Made by a program: the position numbers and the translations under genes. Shown piece after piece: positions 8,195 to 14,632 of a DNA stretch of 64,000 bases (its first letter is position 1; every line of letters begins with the position of its first letter). Origin of the DNA: Thermogemmatispora aurantia (GTDB lineage Bacteria; Chloroflexota; Ktedonobacteria; Ktedonobacterales; Ktedonobacteraceae); NCBI RefSeq assembly GCF_008974285.1, contig NZ_BKZV01000006.1, positions 190,598 through 254,597 of the forward strand. The letters are read 5' to 3'. The notes below the pieces were generated by a model. That model was not told the DNA's origin, did no database searches, and was given only the letters and a program-made list of their open reading frames with translations.

Positions 8195-8455
8195 TTCCTG
8201 TTTGTTGGTTATTATACCTATCGGTTGATAGCGGGGCGCTCGCCGGTGCTCTCGACGCGGCGCATCTGGGGAGCGGCCATTGGCTCCTAGATGGGGATTA
8301 CCGCAGCGGCTCTGGCGGTTGGCATCGAGCTGGGGCTACAGCCAGTGCTCTCCCTGCAGAACGGGCACCCGCTCTATAGCCCCGTAGCCACTCCGGCGAT
8401 GTTGCTCTCGCATGCCTTTGGGGCTTCGCTGGTTGAAGCCTTGATTACGGCCCTG
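8195..8455 (+). pseudogene. cbiM/nikM remnant (ECF nickel/cobalt transporter substrate component)
   Basis: Two consecutive plus-strand pieces in one frame, split by an in-frame TAG at 8288-8290, encode VGYYTYRLIAG...WGAAIGS and then ITAAALAVGIELGLQPVL, NGHPLYSP, PAMLLSHAFGASLVEALITAL. This is the CbiM C-terminal membrane region (typical GPLYxP and HLLVAGPxEALVTAL patterns). The stop falls where the family usually has a Trp (GSW), consistent with TGG to TAG. The N-terminal part with the metal-binding MHIPDG start is absent. At about 8455 the sequence jumps into CbiO. The Nur-like promoter upstream suggests nickel. Confidence 0.75.
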
Positions 8456-8758
8456 TGGGAAGTCGCCAACGGTGGGTGCTGGTCAATTTGATCCGTCGCC
8501 TGGGCGAGCAGGGGAGAACTATCGTTACGGCCACCCACGAGTCTAGAGATTGTGCCATTGATTGCGCGCCGGGTGATTGTGCTGGGCGAGGAGCGGCGCG
8601 TTCTGGCCGACGGGCAACTGCTGGAGATCCTGCGCGATCGTGCGCTGCTGGTGCGCGCCAATCTGATTCATCCCCAGCGGCGCCGTAGCTGGCCTCTGCC
8701 CCTGGAGGCTGAAGAGGAGCAGCAGGCGCCGAGCGACACCGCGGCCTCCTCCCTCTAG
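8456..8758 (+). pseudogene. cbiO remnant (ECF transporter ATPase, C-terminal third)
   Basis: Starts abruptly after the cbiM piece with SRQRWVLVNLIRRLGEQGRT-IVTATHE, the region just after Walker B and the D-loop (usually LDPRxRW), through the H-loop histidine. A one-base insertion near 8540 then shifts the frame. The rest continues in another frame as LEIVPLIARRVIVLGEERRV, LADGQLLEILRDRALLVRAN to the stop at 8758. Walker A, signature and Walker B are missing. A deletion that removed the cbiM end, cbiQ and the cbiO front, followed by a frameshift, explains the structure. Confidence 0.75.
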
Positions 8759-8945
8759 ACTGCTGCCAGGCGCGGCAGCAACCCTGGTCAGGAGGCTAGG
8801 GCTGGTCCCCGGTCCTGACTGCGCCTGCCCATGAGCTTGACAGGGGTGATCTGGGCGGCCTATCTTTCTCGGGGAAGCCTTGGCTTCCAGCTTGCTCTGA
8901 GGTGACCTGCGAGGGCAGGTGGCAAAAGGAGGGAAAGAAAGGCCC

Positions 8946-10136
8946 ATGTTTATCGTACAGGCGCTGCTGAGCGCCTTCAGTATGTTCTGGGAAATTCTCT
9001 GGCCGCTTGTCTTAGGCTTTGCCCTCTCGGCACTGGTGCAGGCGGTCGTTTCCCGAAGGACGCTGGCCCGTCTCCTGGGAGGCGAGTCGCCCCGGCATCT
9101 GGCGCTGGCTACCCTTTTCGGCATCGCCTCCAGCTCCTGCTCCTATGCGGCGGTGGCCCTGGCGCGCTCGCTCTTCCGCAAGGGGGCCAGTTTCACGGCA
9201 GCGATGGTCTTTGAGCTGGCCTCGACCAATCTGGTCATTGAGCTGGGCCTGATCTTACTTGTCTTACTGGGCTGGCCGTTCATGCTGGCGCAGTATCTTG
9301 GCGGCCTCCTTATGGTGATCCTGCTGGCCCTCATCTTCCGTCTCACGCTCAGTCGCCAGCTGGTGGCCCGGGCCAGAGAGCAGGCGGAGCGCGGCCTCAG
9401 CGGAAGAATGGAGGGCCATGCAGCGATGGACATGAGCGTTGAGTCTACTGGTCCGTTCTGGCGCCGTCTCTGGAGTGGGCGGGCCTTCACGGTCATCAGT
9501 CATTATTTTGTCATGGACTGGGCTGCAGTCTGGACCGACGTGCTCCTAGGACTGCTTATTGCCGGGGCCTTGGCGGCCTGGGTGCCCGAGAGCTTCTGGC
9601 GGGCTTTCTTCCTGAGCGGCAACCCCACGCTCGCCGCCATCGAGGGGCCGCTGCTTGGTCCGCTGGTAGCCGTCATCAGCTTTGTCTGCTCGGTGGGCAA
9701 TGTGCCCCTGGCGGCGGTGCTCTGGCGTGGCGGCATCAGTTTCGGCGGCCTGGTCAGCTTCATCTTCGCTGACTTGATCGTCCTGCCTATTCTCGACATC
9801 TATCGCAAGTATTACGGCTGGAAAATGGCTGGCTATCTGCTGCTGACCTTTTATGTAACAATGGCCCTGGCTGGCTACCTGGTGGAGCTGCTTTTTAGCC
9901 TGCTGGGCCTTATTCCTACGCAGCGTACGGTAGCTGCCATTGGCGGAGGTTTGCAGTGGAACTATACCACTGTGCTCAATCTGTTAGCTCTCCTGCTGGC
10001 CGCCGCGCTCGTCATCCGTTTTCTGCGCACCGGGGGCCCGGCCATGCTGGCCATGATGAACCGGCCTGCTTCTGAGCCAGCCGAGGCCTCCCATGTACAT
10101 GAGCACGGCTCTCATGAGCATCAAAGTGCCTCATGA
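8946..10136 (+). CDS. DUF318/ArsP-type permease
   Basis: Polytopic inner-membrane permease, 396 residues, with about nine hydrophobic segments in two halves. The family (Pfam ArsP_1, YraQ-like) includes exporters of organoarsenicals and metals. The diagnostic motif is FGIASSSCSYAAVALARSLF (about residues 58-77), repeated in spirit by GPLVAVISFVCSVGNVPLAAVLW in the second half. The cytoplasmic loop and C-terminus are His/Met-rich (GHAAMDMS and HVHEHGSHEH), compatible with metal handling. The ATG at 8946 is preferred; a GTG at 8919 in the same frame is closer to AGGAGG but adds only nine charged residues. It sits just after the ruined nickel/cobalt transporter and stands alone. Substrate unknown. 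Confidence 0.85.
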   Translation: MFIVQALLSAFSMFWEILWPLVLGFALSALVQAVVSRRTLARLLGGESPRHLALATLFGIASSSCSYAAVALARSLFRKGASFTAAMVFELASTNLVIELGLILLVLLGWPFMLAQYLGGLLMVILLALIFRLTLSRQLVARAREQAERGLSGRMEGHAAMDMSVESTGPFWRRLWSGRAFTVISHYFVMDWAAVWTDVLLGLLIAGALAAWVPESFWRAFFLSGNPTLAAIEGPLLGPLVAVISFVCSVGNVPLAAVLWRGGISFGGLVSFIFADLIVLPILDIYRKYYGWKMAGYLLLTFYVTMALAGYLVELLFSLLGLIPTQRTVAAIGGGLQWNYTTVLNLLALLLAAALVIRFLRTGGPAMLAMMNRPASEPAEASHVHEHGSHEHQSAS

Positions 10137-10202
10137 GCAAGCAGGGGGCGGCTGATGGACCCACTGGCTCATGAGGCGTGTAAGTAAGCGTGCCTCTTGC
10201 GC

Positions 10203-10505
10203 TCAGGCTGGCTGCTCGGGGAGGCCGTGGACGAGGATTAAACGCGAATGAGAGGCGCGCTGGCGGATGCCGCGGATCGCGCTGTACTCGGGCGAATTGT
10301 ACCAGGCCCGGGCTTGTTCGGCTGTCGGAAACTCTACCAAAGCGATGCGTCCAGGCTTCCAGTCGCCTTCGATGGTCTCAATCTGGTTCCCACGCGCCAG
10401 GTATCTGCCGCCATATTGGGCCACGGTAGCGCCGGCCTGGCGGGCATACTCCTGATAATCGTCGGGATCGGTGATATCAATGCTGGCGATGATATAAACT
10501 GCCAT
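10203..10505 (-). CDS. DUF1330 family protein
   Basis: Small cytoplasmic protein of 100 residues with the dimeric alpha/beta-barrel fold of DUF1330. Family hallmarks are IASIDITDPDDYQEYARQAG at the start, YGGRYLARG (31-39), VEFPTAEQARAWYNSPEY (57-74) and RxSHSRLILVHGL near the end. GGAGGAG lies just upstream of ATG 10505. No enzymatic role is established for the family. It is monocistronic between the convergent permease and the DUF1295 gene. Confidence 0.88.
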   Translation of the reverse strand: MAVYIIASIDITDPDDYQEYARQAGATVAQYGGRYLARGNQIETIEGDWKPGRIALVEFPTAEQARAWYNSPEYSAIRGIRQRASHSRLILVHGLPEQPA

Positions 10506-10628
10506 CGTTCTCCTCCTGTTCTAGCAGTTGTATCCCCATGCTCCTCAAAGACTGGCCCGATAGTCTGAAGCGCCTTTAGCCCGAGAGCTGTGTTGTCAGG
10601 GCAAAGACACTATAGCACATGGCCTGGC

Positions 10629-11531
10629 TCAATGGTCCAGCTCTGCCCGCTGCTGTGGAAGAGGGTGAGGCGGCCAGGGAAAAAACGGTGAGACGCGCCG
10701 CTGGTACTCGGCATAGCTGGCCGGGTACTTTGCCAGCAGGTGGCGCTCCATCAGCGGAATGCTGATCCCCAGGAAGAGCGCCAGCATTGCCAGCGGCCCG
10801 ATGATTGTCCACCAGAAAGCCGGATGAGCTGCCAGCACAAAGAGATAGAGGCCCCACCAGAAGAGGACCTCGCCGAAATAGTTGGGATGGCGCGACCAGG
10901 ACCAGAGACCCGGCGGCAGAGGGCCGCGCTCGGCGGCGGGCCGGGTCCGGAAGTGCTCCATCTGCTGATCGGCCAGAGCCTCGATGGTCACGGCAGCCAG
11001 TGTCACCAGGGCCGCCAGCCCATCGGTCAGCACGAGGGGGGTCCCGCGATCGCTCAGGTTGGGCCACAGGCTCAGGCAGCCCAGGAAGACCAGTACTGTC
11101 GGCATCAGATGAATGCCGAGCAGGCTAACCGGCCAGTACCAGTGCCCCGTACTCTTACGGATATCCACGTAGCGCCAGTCTTCATGTTCCAGCCCGTGCC
11201 AGCGCCTGGCCCAGTTCAGCGTCAGGCGCAGTGCCCACAGACAGAGCAGGACAAAGATGAGGACGTGACGCGCATTGGCCAGACCATCCGAGCCGGGCTG
11301 GAGCAGCCAGAAGAGCGCGATCGGGATCGGGGCCACGCTCCAATAAGGATCGTAGAGGCTCGAATTGTTGGTCAGTACGCTGAAGACGAAGACCACGATG
11401 GTCGCCACCGCGTCGGCGACCGCCAGCGCAGCCAGCGGCGGCCAGCTCTGCTGAAGGAGCTGGAGTGTTACCCAGGCCACCCCCAGCGCCAGCACATAAG
11501 CCAGGGTCACTATAGCGAAGGCGCGTTTCAT
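10629..11531 (-). CDS. DUF1295 membrane protein (steroid 5-alpha-reductase-like)
   Basis: Integral membrane protein of 300 residues with about seven hydrophobic segments. It belongs to the DUF1295 branch of the steroid 5-alpha-reductase/isoprenylcysteine methyltransferase fold. The signature is in the last third: QMEHFR, GLWSWSRHPNYFGEVLFWWG and a C-terminal RHLLAKYPASYAEYQRRV-type motif (the NADPH-binding zone of the fold). ATG 11531 is chosen because GGAAGGAG precedes it; it overlaps the stop of the EXPERA gene (ATGA), implying translational coupling. The partner genes are an EXPERA protein and an SDR, so a shared lipid/isoprenoid-reducing pathway is plausible but unproven. Confidence 0.87.
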   Translation of the reverse strand: MKRAFAIVTLAYVLALGVAWVTLQLLQQSWPPLAALAVADAVATIVVFVFSVLTNNSSLYDPYWSVAPIPIALFWLLQPGSDGLANARHVLIFVLLCLWALRLTLNWARRWHGLEHEDWRYVDIRKSTGHWYWPVSLLGIHLMPTVLVFLGCLSLWPNLSDRGTPLVLTDGLAALVTLAAVTIEALADQQMEHFRTRPAAERGPLPPGLWSWSRHPNYFGEVLFWWGLYLFVLAAHPAFWWTIIGPLAMLALFLGISIPLMERHLLAKYPASYAEYQRRVSPFFPWPPHPLPQQRAELDH

Positions 11532-12085
11532 CCTCTGACTCCTTCCCCCGTTAAGGCTGGCTTGCTCAGGGCCACTGGGCGGCTGAAAGGATGCTCGCGT
11601 AATCCCATGCGGAAGAGAATCACAAGCGGGAAAATGATCCACGAAGCGTTAGCGGCAATTACCAGGCCCAGCTGTGGCGAGCGGTAGACACCGAAGGCCT
11701 CCTCGCTCAAGATGATCACCACGCCTTCGATCATAGCCACGGCGTAGATAATGCTTGGCAGGCGAATCCACTCGCGGCCCTTCGCGTAGGCATAGATAGC
11801 CACCAGGTAGAACGGGCCATAGAGCAGATCGTCGAGCCAGATAGTCACCTTGAAGAAGACTGGGCGGGCCATCAGGAGCGGGTCAAAGTGCTGGCCCCAC
11901 CAGTGGATCAGATCGACCACCGGGCGCGGGGGCCAGAGCGGATAGCTGAAATGCCAGGGATCAGGAATGATAATCTGTTCAATATCGATCAAATAGGACA
12001 CGAAGAGCAGATTGATCACGAAGAAAGCGATCAACAGCCAATCAAGGCGGCGTTGGGAGAGAGGAACAGGCTCCAGAGTTGTCAC
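11528..12085 (-). CDS. EXPERA-domain membrane protein
   Basis: Four-helix membrane protein of 185 residues resembling the EXPERA fold (emopamil-binding protein/sterol delta8-delta7 isomerase, TMEM97, TM6SF). Visible features: hydrophobic segment 14-36, a polar loop PDPWHFSYPLWPPRP, DPLLMARPVFFKVTIWLDDLLYGPFYLVAIYAY (about 68-100, matching the P-x-W...D/E-...P-F pattern), and later helices with an Asn/Ser-Trp pair. It shares an ATGA junction with the downstream DUF1295 gene and follows the SDR gene by about 130 bases. Bacterial EXPERA proteins are scarcely studied; isomerase activity is inference only. Confidence 0.75.
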   Translation of the reverse strand: MTTLEPVPLSQRRLDWLLIAFFVINLLFVSYLIDIEQIIIPDPWHFSYPLWPPRPVVDLIHWWGQHFDPLLMARPVFFKVTIWLDDLLYGPFYLVAIYAYAKGREWIRLPSIIYAVAMIEGVVIILSEEAFGVYRSPQLGLVIAANASWIIFPLVILFRMGLREHPFSRPVALSKPALTGEGVRG

Positions 12086-12218
12086 AGCATCAGCCTCCTG
12101 AGAGGAGATCTGAGGCCCGGCTCAGTGAGCCAGACCAGGGCTGGCGAGCGCTGGGACAATGCGTGCGTGCGGGTCTGGCCCGGTGTGGCCAGCCGCAGCT
12201 GCGGACAGCTTACTCAGC

Positions 12219-13010
12219 TCACTCGCGATAAGAAATCAGGGCCGTTGAGGCCAGCAGGCGCTCGACCAGGGCTGGGGCCCAGCCGTTCAGCCAGACCAGA
12301 GTCTTGCCGGAGAGCGTCAGCACCTGCTCGCGGCGACGGCGGGCGGCCTGTCGCAGGATCAGGCTGGCGCAGCGAGCCGGGTCGAGTGCGGGCACCTTCC
12401 TGGCCTGCTCGCCCATCACCTCCTGCAGGCGTGCCGTGCGCACGGCGCTCAGGTAGGTAATCGAGACGCTGACCCCGCTGCCGTGCAGCTCCGTGCGCAG
12501 CGTGTTCAAGAAGCCGCGCATAGCATGCTTCGAGGCATTGTAGCCGGCGGTACCCGGTAGACCGAGCAGGCCGCCGAAGCTGTTGACACCCACGATGCGC
12601 CCGCGACTGCGCTTCAAATATGGCAGAGCGTAGTAGGTGCAGTAGACCGTGCCCAGATAGTTCAGCTCAATCTCGGCGCGTATGGTTGAGAGATCGCGGA
12701 GGGCTTCGAAGCGGCGTGGAAAGCCCATGCCGGCGTTATTGATCAACATATCGAGGCGACCGTACTCACTGACCGTATGCTCGACCAGGTGTCGACACTG
12801 GGCCTCATCGCGCAAATCAGTGGGAACGGCCAGGGCGCGGGCGCCACGAGTCCGGCAAGCGGCAGCCACGGCCTCCAGCGCCTCGCTGCTGCGTGCGGCC
12901 AGGGCTAGCCAGGCGCCCTGCTCCGCCAGCTGGTAGGCCAGCTGCTCACCAATGCCGCGCGAAGCACCCGTGATAAGCACCACGTGCTCGCGAAAAGGGG
13001 CATCAGCCAT
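12219..13010 (-). CDS. Short-chain dehydrogenase/reductase
   Basis: Classical SDR oxidoreductase of 263 residues, cytoplasmic or membrane-associated. Rossmann cofactor motif TGASRGIG (15-22), NNAGMGF (about 90), catalytic Ser in VNSFGGLLGL, and the YNASK active-site tetrad. An Ala-Arg-Ser after the second beta strand (AARSSEAL) favours NADP(H). The C-terminal region (WLNGWAPALVERLLASTALISYRE) is hydrophobic, as in SDRs acting on lipids or 3-keto-sphingoid/steroid substrates. ATG 13010 has AGGAGG six bases upstream. It is the first gene of the SDR-EXPERA-DUF1295 run. Confidence 0.92.
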   Translation of the reverse strand: MADAPFREHVVLITGASRGIGEQLAYQLAEQGAWLALAARSSEALEAVAAACRTRGARALAVPTDLRDEAQCRHLVEHTVSEYGRLDMLINNAGMGFPRRFEALRDLSTIRAEIELNYLGTVYCTYYALPYLKRSRGRIVGVNSFGGLLGLPGTAGYNASKHAMRGFLNTLRTELHGSGVSVSITYLSAVRTARLQEVMGEQARKVPALDPARCASLILRQAARRRREQVLTLSGKTLVWLNGWAPALVERLLASTALISYRE

Positions 13011-13250
13011 CAAAAGCCTCCTCTGCTTCGCTCTCGGCTAGCGTGATTACCTATTAGTTTCTTAGTTCCTGCTCGCGCGGGAAGAAAGGTGGCCTGCTCT
13101 CCTTCCGGGCGCGTTGCAGGCCAGGCGGCTTGCCTGTTGCTACTAGATTACCACATGAGGGGCTGGCGAGGCTCTGGGAGGCGGGCTGGAGGGGCTGTGG
13201 GCCGTATTTGACCGTGATAAAAATCTTAATCAGTTTTTTATGCCCTTGTA

Positions 13251-13279
13251 TTGCACTTTGCGGACGCCTATGGTACTAT
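13251..13279 (+). promoter_or_regulatory. Promoter of the Pil/Chp-like operon
   Basis: TTGCAC (13251-13256), 17 bases, TACTAT (13274-13279), in an AT-rich stretch. The leader to the response-regulator ATG at 13496 is about 210 bases and shows no clear riboswitch. Confidence 0.55.
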
Positions 13280-13495
13280 TGCTACAGCCCCACTATGTCA
13301 CCTGAGTAGACTGGGTGTTTCGACGTTTTATCAGGGAATGGTCCTGAGAGCAGCACGGGGAAGTCGAAGCGACAGCTCTACCAGCGCGACCTTCAGGATG
13401 AAGGGAGCGCAGGGGGCCATCCGATACATACAGACTGTTGTATGTTGGCGGATTGAAGGATGGTAGTAGTGTGGAAGCAGAGAGAGGGAGACACT

Positions 13496-13891
13496 ATGAG
13501 CAAACTCGTCATGGTGATAGATGATTCGCTGACCGTGCGCAAGATCATCGAGACCAGCCTGAGACGTGAGGGCTTCGATTACGTCAGCTATCCTGATGGG
13601 ATTCAGGCGCTGGAGGCTCTCACGAAGCATAAACACCGCGTTCCTGATCTGGTGATCCTCGACATTGGCCTGCCAAAGATGGATGGCTACGAGATTGCCC
13701 GCATTTTGCGAACGAAGCCCCAGTTCGGTAATACCATCATTGTCATGCTCTCGGGTCGCGATGGGGTGATTGATCGTCTCAAGGGACGTCTGGCGGGAGC
13801 CAAGGATTACCTCACCAAGCCATTTCGGACGCAGGATGTCATTTCGGTTGTGCAGGCCCATCTGGGTAGTCCAACACCAACCTATAGCTAG
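13496..13891 (+). CDS. CheY/PilG-like response regulator
   Basis: Stand-alone receiver domain of 131 residues. Acidic pocket IDDS (8-11), phosphoacceptor D56 in VILDIGLPKMDG, conserved Ser in VMLSGRDG, Lys in AKDYLTKPF. There is no output domain, so it acts by protein-protein contact as in PilG, PilH or CheY. Start 13496 has GGGAG upstream; an upstream in-frame extension lacks family similarity. It is the first gene of an operon with a CheW-like protein and a CheA-like hybrid, resembling the Pil-Chp systems that control type IV pili, though no pilin gene or chemoreceptor is in view. Confidence 0.93.
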   Translation: MSKLVMVIDDSLTVRKIIETSLRREGFDYVSYPDGIQALEALTKHKHRVPDLVILDIGLPKMDGYEIARILRTKPQFGNTIIVMLSGRDGVIDRLKGRLAGAKDYLTKPFRTQDVISVVQAHLGSPTPTYS

Positions 13892-14032
13892 CCGGTCTGG
13901 TTTCGTCTGCCGGGCGTTTGATTGATTGGTTGGTTGGTTGGTTGGGCCGCGCTCGTTCGATCAATCAACCGCCTCGGTCAGTCCAATCATGCAAGGAGCG
14001 GCTCGCTCATCACTCACGAACGAGCAGAACGA

Positions 14033-14632
14033 ATGAGGGCAGTGCTGCCCGCGGCGGCGCGAGCGGAAGAGAAGATGGTTGTACCACGTGCGGGAGGGTT
14101 TCTCTCCAGGTCGCTAGAAGCCTTGAGCGATGAAGAGTTCTGGGACTATGCGCGTGAGCTGGCTCGCATGGTTCCGGCTGCCGCTCATCCCGAGGAGTAT
14201 CTGGAATGCAGCCTGTCGCTAGGGCAGGGCTGCTGTTTTGTTTCACTTAAGGCACTCTGTGAAGTGGTGCCTCCTCCTCATCGCTTTGCTGTTTTGCCCG
14301 CTTCCCCTGCCTGGTTGCTTGGCCTGGTAGCCTGGCGTGGCGAGGTGATCGCCGCTATTGATCTCCCCGGCTTTCTCTGTGGTTCTCCCACTGCCTCCGC
14401 GGGCGAGGGTATGCTCCTGGTGGCCGATCATCCTGATCAACCGATCGGCCTGCTGGTCCCCGCCATCGGCTCGATCCTCTCCCTGGAATATACGCCCCTG
14501 GAAGAGTGTGAGGCGCTTCCCGTGCGCCGTGAACTGCTGCGTGGCCTGCGTGGCACCGATCCCGTACTGGATGTGCCGGCTCTGCTGGCCGAGGTCGTGC
14601 GCGAAATAGAGAGGGCGGTGACCTATGGCTGA
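14033..14632 (+). CDS. CheW/PilI-like coupling protein
   Basis: CheW-domain adaptor, about 199 residues. The domain occupies about residues 55-195: CCFVSLKALCEVVPPP, LPASPAWLLGLVAWRGEVIAAIDL, MLLVADHPDQPIGLLVPAIG, and a C-terminal VLDVPALLAEV. CheW proteins link chemoreceptors to the kinase. The start is uncertain: ATG 14033 and ATG 14075 are both possible and neither has a strong ribosome-binding site. The region before it holds a TTGATTGAT / ATCAATCAA inverted repeat and a TTGG tetranucleotide run (13919-13970). Its end overlaps the downstream CheA-like gene by 8 bases, so the two are translationally coupled. Confidence 0.88.
   Translation: MRAVLPAAARAEEKMVVPRAGGFLSRSLEALSDEEFWDYARELARMVPAAAHPEEYLECSLSLGQGCCFVSLKALCEVVPPPHRFAVLPASPAWLLGLVAWRGEVIAAIDLPGFLCGSPTASAGEGMLLVADHPDQPIGLLVPAIGSILSLEYTPLEECEALPVRRELLRGLRGTDPVLDVPALLAEVVREIERAVTYG

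Noticed and set aside
13919..13970. TTGATTGAT...ATCAATCAA hairpin as terminator between the response regulator and cheW-like gene
   Set aside because: AT-rich stem within a TTGG repeat, no T-run after it, and the genes form one operon by arrangement.
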